From assembly GCA_914767715.1 (NCBI GenBank), contig OU612067.1, forward strand, positions 21,302,162-21,366,161: a DNA stretch of 64,000 nucleotides. Direction: 5' to 3'. A model generated the notes under the pieces. It saw only the letters and a list, made by a program, of their open reading frames with translations, searched no databases and was not told the DNA's origin. Made by a program: the position numbers and the translations under genes. The number at the start of each line of letters is the position of its first letter. Positions within the stretch are counted from its first letter, which is position 1. This document shows, piece by piece, positions 24,135 to 38,000 of this stretch. Source of the stretch: Membranipora membranacea (lineage: Eukaryota > Bryozoa > Gymnolaemata > Cheilostomatida > Membraniporidae).

Positions 24135-24880
24135 GGTCTTAGCCCATGATTATATTCAAAATTATATTGCACTAGCCTAAATTATTAGCCATTGTTTTGT
24201 AAGCCTAATGCCAGCAATCACTCCCGGTATGCATACCTGTAAATATGAGAGCACTACAAAGTAAATCATTTGATTGTATGACTAAACAGAGAGACATTGC
24301 AACAACGCAAACCAACACAATTATGAGATTATGTCCACTTAATCTTGTCACCAAACAATAGCTCAAGCGCCTGTTTTTAAAACAAATTTAATTAGCCACA
24401 CAATTACACATATTTATGAAAAGCAGCACATGATAACCCTATATGAGAAGAATGCTGTGTGTACAGCCTCTGCTTACAATTGAAATTGCTAGAATAATAA
24501 ATTATGCTGTGTTAAACATTGTCCAGCTCCTATCTCAATTTTAACTTATGAATCCCTATGCTCAGTACCAAGACATGCACATATTTTGGTAACCTTCCCT
24601 TTATCATAATAGATAGATTGCAATTCAGTATTCATAGGTCAGTTTCTTGCAAAAATCTGTAATCAAAGAGTTACCCATGCCTGCCTAATGTCAAGCCCTG
24701 GGGACTAACAAAACCCATGACCTCCAATACATTTATGTTTTATGTTGAAAATAAAAGTTAAAAACTGCCGCTTTAAACATTATGGAAAGCACGAATAGTC
24801 GAATTTTGGTCATGTAAAGAGAGCAGCTTTCATTGGACACGTAAAGGTGTATAAGGGTGACTCTTCCTTCCTTGCCCTCC
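24135..24880. other. Intergenic DNA, 3' of the small receptor gene
   Basis: No exon seen. The 3' UTR and poly(A) site of the minus-strand gene ending at 24881 should lie here. Confidence 0.4.
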
Positions 24881-26892
24881 TTACTTCACTATCTCATAAG
24901 GTCCCTCACTTGTCTGAACATTTTCAGCCATCTCATCACCAGAATTCTGAATTCTATCGTTGTTTTGATTGACGGTTTCAGAGGTGGACGCCATATTACT
25001 TTGATGGGGGTCTGAGCACACAACCTCTTATACTGTATCGTCACCTGTTCCACCACCTTCTGAATGAGAAAGTATGTTGATTAAAATGTTTGTCAAAATC
25101 TCAAGGTTTTATCACTCACCACAACCCGAAGAAGCAGTGGCGTGATAGGGGTGCCTTAGGATCTAGGCCGCAATATCTGCGCCAATGTGCTCTCAGTGTG
25201 TAGGCAGATCAAAGCACACCTGTGGGTCCAACAATCCCCAGTGTAGTCAGTGAACTTCAGTTGGATTTGAACCCACAACCTTCAACACTTGTGCGCTGAA
25301 GACCGGCGCTCTAACCAACCAACCACCACCTACTCCTAATTTGCTTCCCTATACCATGCTACATCTGCGCTAGATTATTGTTTATGTTTTGTGTTCAATG
25401 GGGAGGGCCTCCTCCTGTTATTCCCACTTCTTCATTTCACAAATTCGTTCATCCATATCAGATATATACATCAGTGGCGATTATAATCTTACATGGACCT
25501 AGCTTGACAGATTACAAATGGAGGCTAAGCAGCCTCAACAACCAATTAGATTCCTCCCATCTGAATCAAAAATCACTCGGCAGAAATGTAGATTATCACA
25601 AATTTGTCTCTGGATCATCAATGCTCATTACCTACCGTTGGTTGCGCCGCTATCCATTACACTAGGTTGCTGAATATTGTCGGATCCATCCGATGATCTG
25701 TAATTTAAAAAAGAGTTTTTCTGACTTACACATGATATGTTTTCCTCGGTTAGATCAGCGTCAAACGACATAATATAAGTGCTAATGAATCAATAGTCAA
25801 GGTGTGACATCACTTTGGGATTTAGACCATTTAAGCATGCAATGTAGCGCTACATACCTTTGATTCTCTTTTGACAGCATTCGGTTTCTGAGCACAAAGT
25901 TACTAATCACTAATCCAGCGATCAGCAAAAAGTAGATGACTCCAACAGTGGAACCTATGATAATCGGTTCTGTAGGGCCTAAAATATGACAGTACACTCC
26001 ATATTGCATATATCATTTGATCAATTTGCAAAGAACAAACGGAAAGTGTTTTGATATGAGAAACTAAATTACTTTTGTACTATAAAAGTTAAATGTTTTC
26101 TAAGAATAATATTTGCAAAGATTGCTGATGAGCATTGCATTTTACGATCCCTTTGAGAACTATAAGACTGCACACGTTAGTGGATAAGCATATAAAAACC
26201 TATAGTGCAAAATTGAGACATGGAAATTCAGTTACTGAACAAGTTCACCTGAAACTCATCGGAACCAAAACAACCAAGTTTGTGAAAATGCTGTGTCCAA
26301 GGTCTTTCATCTACTTCCAGGGCTGTGACATTGAGCAACATGTCAACGACATATACCAAGGTAATTCAGTCCATATTTAATCTATAGGCCTGAACATAGA
26401 AAGGGATCAAACTGTTTCAGATACAGTTTCACCAAACAATTGTTAAGTTACATACTAGTAGATACCATACATAACAGCAAATATTACGATAATGTCATTA
26501 CCTGTACTGTTGAACGATATGGTGAAGTTGGCTGTTGTAGATAGGGAACTGACCGTCAAAGCGGGCATTGATGGGAAGACATGGGCACTGTTTTTGTCTA
26601 CACAGAATGAACTGTCCTTTATTGTGAGTGTCCCGTATGTGCATGGATTATCATTACTTGTTTCTTTCACCCCATCGATGAATATGAATGAGGAAGATGG
26701 TGCAGGAAGCTGAACCTCGCAGGGTCTAGCCGGCCCCTGGTTATCCTTTATGTGAACTATGAATCCAGATCTTTGTGTAAGAGGACCACTGTGAGAGCAA
26801 AGTATCACTTTATCACTTTGACTCAGTGCAAAGTTGATTGTTGCAGCAGTCAGAAGACAGAAAAAGCCAGAACTCCAAAACAGCCCTTTCAT
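24881..26892 (-). CDS. Small single-CUB-like transmembrane receptor
   Basis: Minus-strand exons: 26502-26892 (signal peptide, start MKGLFWSS, then a CUB-like domain with four Cys), 25858-25978 (membrane span IIIGSTVGVIYFLLIAGLVI, then RNR), 25730-25781, 25636-25669 and 24881-25011. Together they give about 242 residues. The last exon ends GPYEIVK and a stop, with a YxxV motif, and the third exon contains a TYIM. The first exon shares its Cys pattern and its phase-1 end in an F-x-I-S-x-x-STG motif with the first exons of the two large receptors on the right, so all three look related. The fourth exon's acceptor is uncertain: one at 25697 has better sequence but gives the wrong phase. A SINE sits in the last intron. 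Likely a cell-surface receptor or ligand; function unknown. Confidence 0.65.
25135..25345 (-). mobile_element. tRNA-derived SINE (family 2), copy 1
   Basis: On the minus strand a tRNA-like head has a D-arm/A-box GTTAGAGCGCCGG and a B box GGGTTCAAATCC. The body shares TCTGCGCCAAT and TGTAGGCAG with 30965-31160. It lies in the last intron of the small receptor gene, in the same orientation as that gene. Confidence 0.75.
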
Positions 26893-27999
26893 ACTGTCCT
26901 TATGATGAAGGATTTCGGGATGAACACTATAAAAGCACAACATAATTATACACATAATAAAAGTAAAAGGGTGAAACATAAAATATTCTCATTAGCCCCG
27001 TTACACCCATATGTGATTCTCAGTCGAAACCGATCAGACTGATCAGATCATCCCTCTGTATGACACTCAGATGGTACATCCCCAATTAAAGTAACGTTTG
27101 TCAATGCATTGTCTGGAGCAGATCTAAGCGTCATATCTTGGGCGAGGAATGTGAATTAAAAGGAAAAACTTAATGAGGGTTATCTACTTGCCTGTTTCAA
27201 CTCTCATTTGATCAAAAAGCAGGTATAAATAGAGTCTCGAAAGATTGTTCGCTTACCTTGAGTTTCACTGGTGCTCTAATGATGATGCCGCATATTATTC
27301 TCCTTGCTCAGTCATGTACATGCTATCACGTTTCACAATTAAGTGGCTCATAATCACGAGACTTTTTGATATATCTCTTGAAAAGGTTTATTATTTAGAG
27401 ACACGAGTGTATTGTTTCATCCATGCAATTTGATGAAAGCAGTGATGGGGACTAGCCAACTTCCTTGACTGAGTAATAGCCTTAAAAGACGCCTATAGAA
27501 AGTCAATTCTACAGAAAAGTAGTAAACATCACTGCTTTACTGAAAAGACATTATTAGATAGGTTTCAAAACCTCTCTGGGAGCATGAGACAATCAAATAA
27601 ACAACGCATGACCTTGTCTTAGCAACTGTTGTGAGGGTGTAACTTCAAATATTTGTGCAAGTAGAAAAACAAATTTTAAATAAAAAACTTCCTCTTAGTA
27701 AAATCAACAACATAAATCCAGTTCATTGTATTTAATAATGTTTATTCCCTTTGTGTCATGGTGCCAATAGTCAAATCTAAAACATCTTCAAGTTGATTTG
27801 ATCGATAAATAGAATTGATATGTATGTATAGATATACATATCTTGAAGAAATGCTGCATGATTGAATGGACAGCCAGGAATATGCGCATGAGTTAGGCTG
27901 CGGTAGTCGTTATATGACAGTCCAGTTTTGTTACCTTGTTAGAATATTATCTGAGTCTAAGTCGTCATTGCAGATAGGATTACCCATATAGAGTACAGG
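26893..27999. other. Upstream region of the small receptor gene
   Basis: No exon seen; the promoter of the minus-strand gene starting at 26892 is expected here. Confidence 0.4.
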
Positions 28000-28270
28000 T
28001 ACAGGGACCCATGGTACTCGAGCCACACCCTATCTCCCTTCCCTTGCTACTCTTTTCATCGAAGAGACAGAGGGGATCTTTTTACTGCATGTGGGGTGTG
28101 CACACACAGTGGATATCCGGTATTTTTAGTCCCGTTCCGCAAGAACCTGACTAGGATGAATGGCGCAGCAGTCCCAAATCAGAAGGGGCTGCCGGTGCCG
28201 GGAATTGAACCTGGACCTCACATTTCACAAGTCCTCACTCTCAACCATCAGACCACTCCTGACGATCCCT
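28000..28270 (-). mobile_element. tRNA-derived SINE (family 1)
   Basis: The minus-strand head has an A-box-like GTGGTCTGATGGTTGAG and a B box GGTTCAATTCC. The body (on + GGATCTTTTTACTGCATG, then TTTTTAGTCCCG) matches the element at 10805-11060 in order. Confidence 0.7.
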
Positions 28271-29269
28271 AGGATTATATATGATGTGATTTGTCATAAA
28301 GCAGGAGAAGACAATCTATGAATTATAAAATTTTTAAATTTGTATAAATTAGATTGGTTTCGTAATAAATAAATAAATGTAGTATACATGTTAATATTTA
28401 TTAGTGAGCATTTGAACAAGGTTTGAGGTAGTAAGAACAAATCTAATCGAACTGACGACTGTGAAAAGAAGATGGTAAATTTTGTGTGTGCCACCTAGAT
28501 CATAAAAAATCTGCCAAGGCTTTTTCCCGTCGGTAGTGCACCTACCACCTGCTTCCCAACATTCCGGTGTGTTATGGGTGTTGGCTTGAGTTATTGTGCA
28601 ATCTGTTGATTACAAGGTTTGATGCTACAGTTGCGCTCTAATCTGCATTCTCTGATCACCCAGCCTATATCAACAAGACTTTGTGTCAATAGATGAAGAC
28701 GCATCGTCATGATGGATCATTTTTATACATTATAGAAAAAGGGGACATCAGCTGACACAGGTTGCAGCCCACATAGTGAAATTAATCGACTGGCATCATT
28801 TTGATGCACACCCAGAATATTTTATTATAGATGAAGCTCCTGTAAAAAATTTTAGTTCCCAGTCAAAATGCAAAAAACGTGTTTGAACTAGGTATTACCC
28901 TCTCATTGTAGTGAATTACACACAAGCGGTTTACCTTAATAAGTTGATCGTGTTCTGTGTTTCACAATTTTATATCTGGGAAGTCGTCGGAAGGGAGTTA
29001 AAGAAGCTTGAATATAAAAACTATTTCGCTACTACATACCAACTATTAACGCAGCACACTTCACTGTGATACTGAGTTGAATAATTCACTTTGTTAAATT
29101 ATCAGTAAAACATTCTCGGCCATGCCACACCACTGAATGATACCGAGCTTTGAGGCATCAAAGAGGAACTTATACCCCTCTTATAGGGCATTGGGAACTC
29201 AAGAAAGTTGCATTAATTTCTATTCAATATTTCTTTTTCTGAATGACTTTTAGATAATCAGCAATGTTC
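28271..29269. other. Intergenic DNA, no gene seen
   Basis: AT-rich; no supported exon or repeat. Confidence 0.4.
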
Positions 29270-30480
29270 CTCTGTTATTGATTGATGAATTGATTAAACA
29301 TTTTTGTAACAGCAGCCAGGTCCCAAACTGCAGCCATCATCCATACTTATTAAATTTTTGGAGTTATCCTTTCTCTAGCCCGAAAAGGCAACTTCTACAA
29401 AGTTTGGTATTTTTACATGTATTCTCTCCACATGTCAGAGCGGGATGGGTGGATGAGATTCATGAAGCTCAACCTAATAAATGATTGCATCAACTACACA
29501 TCTCAGTAACATATCAGGTCGTTCAGACAAACCCCCACATATAGCCTCTTCCCTAGTCCCTACCAATAATTTCGAACATAGCCCTCCCAGTAGCAATGGA
29601 GCAACGGAGCGATGGAAATAACATCATTCAGCACTCCCAGGCTCAGTAATATACTGAGTAGTTAAATCTGGTGTCATTGCCACCTGATTGTGAGGTGAAA
29701 CTTTAGTATCCCTAGTCCTTACTGTTATTTATCTCACCAGATATTTTTGTCAAATTCAATAGAAGAAGGCCAGTTTTATTACCTTAAGAATCGCTGGCTA
29801 CCAGACCTGAAATGTTTCAGTGTATGAATGTGTGATTTGACAGTACTACATCATGTAAGTTATTCTCAGAAAGTTTGCCAAAATCTTCTGTTTGGTGGGT
29901 TTAAATTTCTCAGCTGGAACCCTTTTCCCTGTAGAGCTATCAGTACTCTCATTAAGACCAGTTTATTGTCAATGCTGACTATTGCCTGACCCAAAGTGAA
30001 TATTTCTCAGAGTTTGAATGAGTGGAACAGTAGAACAGTTTTTAAAGAAGCCGCATATTTCTCACTTAAGATATAAATGTTTCCAAAATTAAATTAAAAA
30101 TACAAAATTGCTCATAAGCCACATGACCTAGCATTACCACCACCCACCACCCAGTGACTCAAACTAGGTCACAAGGTTTTATGGAATAGATAAATATTTA
30201 TGAAACAGCTGATCAAAAATTGATTAGCCTGAAACCCTCGGCAATGCTGTCGGTGTTGTTGATTGATGATCCATTTAAACAATTAAGCAACTGCTACCAG
30301 GGAGTTGGGGAGCCAAATTTTTAGATCAAATGAATCTTTTTGGGAGTTATCCCTTCTCTAGACCGAAAATGCAACTTCTACAAGGTATTATTTTTCGTTC
30401 CTCATCTATTTGGGAACGGGGTAGCCTGGAGTTTGATGGTTCAAACTAGCTTAGTGTGGCACTGACTACTCTTTTGTTCA
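29270..30480 (+). repeat. Two copies of a dispersed repeat
   Basis: Segments at about 29270-29480 and 30240-30480 share GATTGATGA, AACAGCAGCCAGG-like and GGAGTTATCC(T/C)TTCTCTAG followed by CCGAAAA-GCAACTTCTACAA, with many differences. Termini were not resolved. The DNA between the copies shows no gene. Confidence 0.55.
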
Positions 30481-30964
30481 GCATAAAAGGTTAGTCAGTC
30501 AATGAAGGCCAAACATCAAATCCCTTGGTAACCACAGAGCAAAGCCCTTGGCTCTAATCACCGCAAGCCAGCTTGTTCCAGGCATTTCACCGAAATATGT
30601 TTAAAAATAGATGCATCACCGTACACTCCAGGAACAAACTCGGTGAATTTAGCATGCTGCCGTACACTAGTCCGGCAATTGTGCAGATGTAACCCCCTTA
30701 CTTCTCAATACGACATGAAAGTAGCCATTTCTAGTGATGATGTAGTCAGAGATATGCATTCATTCAGCTTATCCAATATTGCAAGCCCGTTCATATTTTA
30801 AACAATCAAATCAATTGACCGAAGTTTGCTTACAACTGAGCGTAAAACTATCCTTAAGCGAAGGAGGAGTAAACAATAAAGCTCACAGTGGGCAGGAGCA
30901 AGCAAATATCCCTGCAACAATGTTGGTTAAAAGAAAAATCGCAAGGGCTAGTCACACGAAATAG

Positions 30965-31160
30965 CGTGTGCCTTAAGGGCGAGGCTGCAATTTCTGCGCC
31001 AATTTTCTTTCGGTTTGTAGGCAGGTCGGAGGATACCTGAGGGTCCAACAACTCGCGGTTATCAGTGGACTGCAGTGGGACTCGAACCCACAACCTTCAA
31101 CACTTGCATGCTGAAGGACCGGCGCTCTAACCACTACCCATCTCCTACTCCTAATCACAA
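30965..31160 (-). mobile_element. tRNA-derived SINE (family 2), copy 2
   Basis: Minus-strand head with GTGGTTAGAGCGCCGG (A-box region) and a canonical B box GGGTTCGAGTCCC. The tRNA-like arms are recognisable but there is no intact mature tRNA. The body matches 25135-25345. Confidence 0.8.
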
Positions 31161-32092
31161 ATGGTCAATTAACGTGACAGAGACCTAAATTGTAGAGAAA
31201 AATGTAAGAGACTATAATGACTTGGGACCATAGTGAGATTATCCTACCTCTACGGTATTTGCTTTAAGATTCACAGTGAGTTAGTATAGCAGGTTCTCAT
31301 TTATAAAACTCACTTCAAATGCTCCAAACGTGTTAATTAAAAAATATATATTATGAAAAAAGCGATAAAGTATCAATCTTAAATGGCATGTTGTGGAAGT
31401 AATAAAGTAAGGAGTGACAAAGTGTTCAAATTTCAAAAATAATGATTGCAGGGCTATTTGAAATGTCAAATTTGAGATACAGAGATTACGTAATCGATCT
31501 GAATAAGTACACAATATTGGTAAAGAGTAGTAGGACGACGTTTTGACCAATATTACCAAACCTCTTAATTTATGACCATTAGTTGCAATACGACCATTTC
31601 ACAGATAAGATAAGGTATTGTTAGCACTAGTAATAATCACAGTCTAACGCATAGTAAATGGGAATGGCATTAGCGATGTGTCATAGATAAAAGTAACCAC
31701 TGACTAACCAATTTTATCAGAGCCCTCTCACAAACACTGCTATGCTCATACCAAATCCAAAAAAAAAATACTTGGTAACTGACTGCTTAATTATATTGAA
31801 TTTATTCACTTTATTGATATCACATGGCTTTTTATAGTATATATGCCTGCTTGGTGAATAATGTAAACCTTTCTCAATGTGTTAGAACCAGTCCGATCCC
31901 CCCAGACTTTTGCCCCCCCTCCCGCCCGACGGCCCCTAGCGGGGGAATCAAGCTATATGAAAGTATTTGTGATAAGGTTACAATAGGCATGTAGGTGATT
32001 TAGTGCCAACACCTCCAGCAAGAATTCCTATAGAACTTGGTGCAACAAGATATAGCAAAGACCATGACTGTCTTTAATTCTCCCCATACCTT
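31161..32092. other. Intergenic DNA, 3' of the large minus receptor gene
   Basis: No exon seen. A C/G-rich patch with CCCCCTCCCGCCCGACGG lies near 31915-31940, unusual against the AT-rich surroundings. Confidence 0.4.
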
Positions 32093-35000
32093 TTACGGCC
32101 TGGAGTCATACAAATCATTGTCCACAAAGGCGACATTGTCAGTAGATTGCACGGCAGCGTTTGCAGGTGTCTGTTCGTATAAATCATTCTCTACCAGCTC
32201 AGGCTCCTGCTCACCGTGATTTCTGACAGGTACAGCTGGAGCTGGCTCATATATAAGACCAGCAGCAGCAGCAGCAGCAGCAGCAGGCTCTGTAGGCTTA
32301 GGTCGCTTTGTTTTCATCTTTGGAGTGAGGGCAGCATACAATGGTCTTCAAAAAGTAAAAGGAAAATTTGCAAATTAATTACCGAGGGTTTTGTTTTTAA
32401 TTCAGCACAATCCAATATCTCTTAGCTTTTACCTGACAGCTCTGGACAACCCCGACCCTCCCCATAGCTACAAGCTGACCAACTAATATCCTCATATCAC
32501 TCGGATTGACCAACTGTATCATCTTGGTAGGTAGCTTTTGTAATCGAGGTATGCACTCAAACCTATTTCAATACTCAATGCTGCCAGCGATTACACAATG
32601 CTAGTGATATTATATTAGGTTGCCCCTTGGCTAGATCAGGCTTGATCTAATATGTAAGAATTCAAGTTGTTCCAATTTGAATGGTGAGCCGTTGGCTGAG
32701 CCACAGTATTAGACCCCTTAAAGGGGGACAATTCCAAATGCAGATATATAAGATCATACTCGATCTACCCCTCGACAAAGTCATTTACCTACCCTATGGG
32801 ATCAGCCGACGACTCCTCCTCAGATGCTCCACTGGCTCCACCTTTTTTCTTGTTTTTCTTTGAGGACTTTTTGCCTCCTTCTGTAGCTGACTCAGATGTT
32901 GCCTCTAGCTCGGCATAGGCTCCTTCAGAGTGATGCATAACTACAAGAAATAAGACAAACCACTGCAACTCTCAACTCATAGATAAAATATCCAAAAAAC
33001 GGAATCGTTTGTTATCAGCTTACCATGTCCAACAACTGACATCAGGTTAGCGAATCTATTTCAATTTCTAATGGTTGCCTGAGTGTTATTAGGAATAACA
33101 TTATAAATTTTATGGGCTTCATAAGCAGCATTTGGGACAACACAATACCCTGAAATATAAGGGTCTGTCTTTTTTAGCTTGCGGTACAGGAAGTTATGCC
33201 TAGATTTGTGACAAGGCCACAGTTAAGTGGCCGAGTGACAAGGCTAAGCAGTACCCAGACGAGGACGAGGAAGTTAAATTTGAGAGGCTATTAGAAAATC
33301 AATATTGGCTGTTTCTATAAAGTCTTTTTTTAGTATTGTAATATGTATGGAAGGCATTGAGCAGTTAGTAACCTTTTCTAGAAGGAAGTCCTTTATCTTA
33401 AATTATTCATTACGAAACCCCTGAGGGCGAATCAAAAGAGAGCTGTGTATGCTTAAGTGTTGGTTCCTACAATCGATACTTGACCTTTATGATAATGCAA
33501 GGTTTAAGTTCCTTGTAGCAAAGCACGCTGTTGGTCTTGAAGCCAAAAAAATTTATTTCCGTTTGGGTGGTAATCGTAGGCTTTGTGTGCTTCTTGGCCT
33601 ATTGGCTAAGATAAAAGTGTCACTGCCACAGGCGATTAGTGCATGTTTCGGTTTTTTGCAGCTTGCTGCACACTCACGTGTAGGAGGTCCTCTATGGACT
33701 CACCTCAAGGATGCATTCTAGTTTACTAGGATGTATCAAACTCTCAGTAAAAGGACTTCGGTAACTTGTGTCCCTCTTTAGGGGCAGCCCTCCCTCTGTT
33801 CTGTCATAAACAGAGCTTTGTGTGAACATCACACTCGATTTGAAATTGGTAAAGAGTGATTTGAACGCAAACAGACCAGGATAATTTTAGGTACATAGTT
33901 GTGGTTTGAAGGCAAGAAATGGCAATTAATTATCCTACCTTGACTTTGAGAGCTTGGAATGACATCTGGCCTCTCCATGGCATATTGATTGTAATTCTTA
34001 GCACTACCTTTTAAAATATGGAAAAGATACTCTAGTTACTAGGCTGAGTGGAGTGCGAAAAAATATTGAGTGTTATGACTTTAAACATCTCTTAAATGGT
34101 CAAGCTCTGTAGATACTGTGGGTATCGAAATTATTAGGCCAAATTTACTTTCTTTCAAGCCACTGCACATTTCAAAATGGAGGGCAGCTGCACAAAACTA
34201 GACACAGCTTTACTTTCAAACGCAAACCCATACTTCCAATATAGTATATTCCATCACCATTTCCTTTGGGTAGATCAAATTGGGCTGCCCGATAATAACT
34301 GACCAAACAAGGTAGAACAGCTCTTATGGCAGGCAAGCTCAACCTCGATTGGTATTGATTAGTCTACAACGATTAGTTAATAGAGAATGGACAAGGACTG
34401 TTGCAGCAAAATTTTACAGCTAGCAATGTTGACATAATAATTGTCTGCAAGCAGGTCATTTATCAAAGATAATGGTCCAATTTGTGCGTTTAACTTAAAA
34501 TTAATATAGCATTCATAGGCTCTATCTACTATTGACATTAGATAAAGAAGTATAATCACTCTACATAAGCATAGTCAGTCGCTATATGAGGAGGAAGTTC
34601 GATAACTCGGCCTAGCAATGTATAGAAGTTGTACTATTCCGAATATTGCCCATGGAATAGTTTATGGACATCTATTTGATGTTAACCGTGAGTTTGATGC
34701 ATACCTATGGAAACTTTGAATGCAAGATGGTTACTTTACCTGACTTGTCTTTTCCAGGTGAAGGATCAGCCCTACATAAAAGGAGAACAAATAGTAACAA
34801 AATAGAAGGCATCTCGCCAGTGTCACGCTCAACGCGGCAGGACAAGCAATTAAGAAAGCCATGCAGACATTAGAATGTACAACCATAAATCTGTGACCAA
34901 AGATACAATAAATAATTCAGCTCTGTATTCAAAGATCTAAACATGAATTGGTCAAGCATCACTCTTCATCATTGCAGTGATTTTCAGACACGATTCTAAA

Positions 35001-38000
35001 GTGTATCCCACAATGCAACTTTCAGGTCAATGATATCGTATATGAGACTGATCTGATCTGAATGGAAATACCAGTTTAATGGTGCATTGTGGGAATGTTA
35101 ATTACATGTCCTATCGGTTAATATGCGTATTTGATTGTTAGTGTTTCTTTTCCACCTGACAAAGGATACAGCACCAACAATCACAGCTGCTAAGACAACA
35201 GCTCCTATCACAACTACTGTTATGATTACTTCATCCTTTGACAGACCCTTTTTCCCACCAGGCTCTTGACCTGAATAAGTAAAAATGTTACACAAGCATC
35301 AACACAAATAGTGTTTTAGTGACGCTGTTTTCTGTAACCCAAGACATGAATTCGGATTGCTAGACTTGTATGTATATATATCTATATATATATATACCAT
35401 GTCAACAGAAACTAGAGGGGCTAAGAATAGTAATGTGTTGAGCTCCAATAACGTTGTTGATGTTAGCGTAGCGTGCCAAGGACTCTTTGGTCTAGCGAGG
35501 GGACTACCATTGGAGGTCAGTAGAATAAGTTTGCAACGCCATGGTTACAGCAAGAAAATGATGTAAATGAAAAATCTGAAGAGACAGCAAGCATTACCAC
35601 TATATCAAAGATTACAAACGCACTTGGTTTCTCTTGGCATATGGAGAGGGATGTAGCTTCTGATAAGACGTCATTGCTATCTGTGAGTACCTATTCTCCA
35701 TTAGAGTGACACTCGATACTCAGTTTATTGCCACTATATTTCATCTCATAACCGGCCTCACAGCTTATATTACCTTTTGAGGATAAGGATGACCTTTTGA
35801 CTTTAGCTTGTTATTTTCTAACAGCCCAGCTTAACACTTTTATTACCATATCCGGTTATGGTAATAAAAGTGTTAAGCTGGGCTGTTAGAAAATAACAAG
35901 CTAAAGTCAAAAGGTCATCCTTATTGCACATGCGCACTTTGAGTATCTGGACAATTGAAACACTAACCAAGAGGTAGGAGCACACAACTGCTCACAAAAT
36001 CAGCTTTTTTCAGATCACAAGCAATTCTGTTAGTTGTCTTATTTCTTGTTGGAGATGCACAACTACAATTTAGAATGCATATTTGAGCAGAACAAGGGGT
36101 TTTGAATTACAAATAAGGAGTTTTTGTATGTACATACATTTTTCTGTGCTCCATTGGCTGCCAAACAGAGATCAGAAGTGTATTATCCCTTTAATATTAA
36201 ACTTAGACGGGACACGATATACAGCTGAAGTGAGGCGACGTAACGACATTGGAAGGTGTAGAAACAATTTGATGCTATCATTCATTTACCGTCCACAATC
36301 CAGGTTTTATTGCCTAAAATTAGTACCAAACTGTTCAGGACAAGTTTCTAAATCTATTGTAATTTTCAAACTCAAAATCTGATCAAAATTGATCGAGTTG
36401 TGGACCAAAAAACCTGGATCGTGGACAGTAAATCAGTTCAGTGATAACATCATTGCTTCTACACCTTCCAATGTCGTTACGTGGCCCACAATTAAATGCC
36501 TCAGTGCCTCAATGAATATGCAAGTTACAGTGTCCTGTCTAGGTTAAGGCTGAAGCATTGTACCAGATCCAGACTGCTGGATTCCTATAGACTAAATAGA
36601 GTCAACGACCTGCATTGCAGGTCCCTCACCTAGTAACCAGGACTTGTCAGCAGCAAGTGATACTGGGACATCTGTGACACTATGTTATTCCAATACACAT
36701 TGCACTTTATTCTCATAAGCTGACTATTTTGCTTGAATCGTACTCCCACTGCTAATAAGATTGATGATTGATGATTGCGAGACTCACCTTTATTACACCG
36801 GGGAAATGCTGACCATGTTTTATTGCTTAGACATCTGATATCCTCATCTACGGCTTTCTCGTACCCATCACTACATTCATAACTGACTGTTTTGTCAAAA
36901 TGTAAGGTATCGTTCACAGTCAGAACATTGCCATTGGTGATATTTCCTATGTCACTGACATTGCATTGTACTGAAAAACGAGAAATCAGCAGATAATCAA
37001 TATATTATGTTGTTATGAAATCGGAAGGTAAGAGATTTGAAGATAAGCATTTGGCATGGGGAATGGAAAGAAGCATCTGCGATTTCCTGCAGCTGCCTTC
37101 ACAGAAAAGAATGGCAAGCAGTCATCATATTGGCAAAGTTTCTTGTGGTACAGATGCCTAATGATTAGGGCTAGGAGGGAGCCATCACATTTGACGTTTC
37201 CTCGAAGTTTTGATCTAGGTATGTTATACTCTCATCCTAAATCTGAAATAGGTCTGACCCTAGAGAATACAAATTGTGAATATGTTAACACGAGTTTGCG
37301 GAATAGCTTGTCTGATTCTGTAAGAGTTACCTGGTAAGCAGATAAATATTTTGTCCACATCTGTGTCATTCCATGAAAGTGGGATAGTCTGGGCGTTTTC
37401 AGAAGTACACTCAATGATGATGGACTGGAAACTTCCAGAAGCTTCATATCCATTTATACATCGATATTCCTTTGTGATGTTGAGAGTGACATCCCTCAAG
37501 TAGGTGTTGCTGATTTGTGCCGGGTTTTTGACACACCAAGGAACTGAAAATGGAACACAAAAACTTTCTTAAAACCAAACTGAAAATGAGTGCATCAGAT
37601 CAAAAAAGTCGAAATTGCACAAATTAAGACTCAGTAGGTCATTGCAATAGCGTCTACCTGGTGTGCACATGATTGAAGTATCCCAGTTTGCATATGATCC
37701 ATTCCGTATGCATGATATATTGTTCGCTCCTTTGAAATTATAATTATTTGCACATTGATATTGTACTGTTGAGCCAGGTAAATATGGTGCTGGAATCTCT
37801 GAATTGTGCGCTAGATTTATTCTAGGGATATCGCCACATCGGATCACTGGGGATAGAAAAATAACAAATTGATCGAATAATAATCTGAATTTCTATATTA
37901 CAATCAACTAATGATAAAATACCATCTTATCATAGGAAGTGACAGCTTTTGAGAAGCATGCCTTATCTTTATTTTCTTTTTTTTTTGGGAATAGATGAGA

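Noticed and set aside
25135-25345. Functional tRNA gene
   Set aside because: A and B boxes are present but the cloverleaf is degenerate and a SINE body follows; the same holds for 30965-31160 and 28000-28270.
33586-33800. A real U2 snRNA gene
   Set aside because: Only the first 30 or so bases resemble U2; the Sm site and 3' stem-loops are absent and three copies share an unrelated body.
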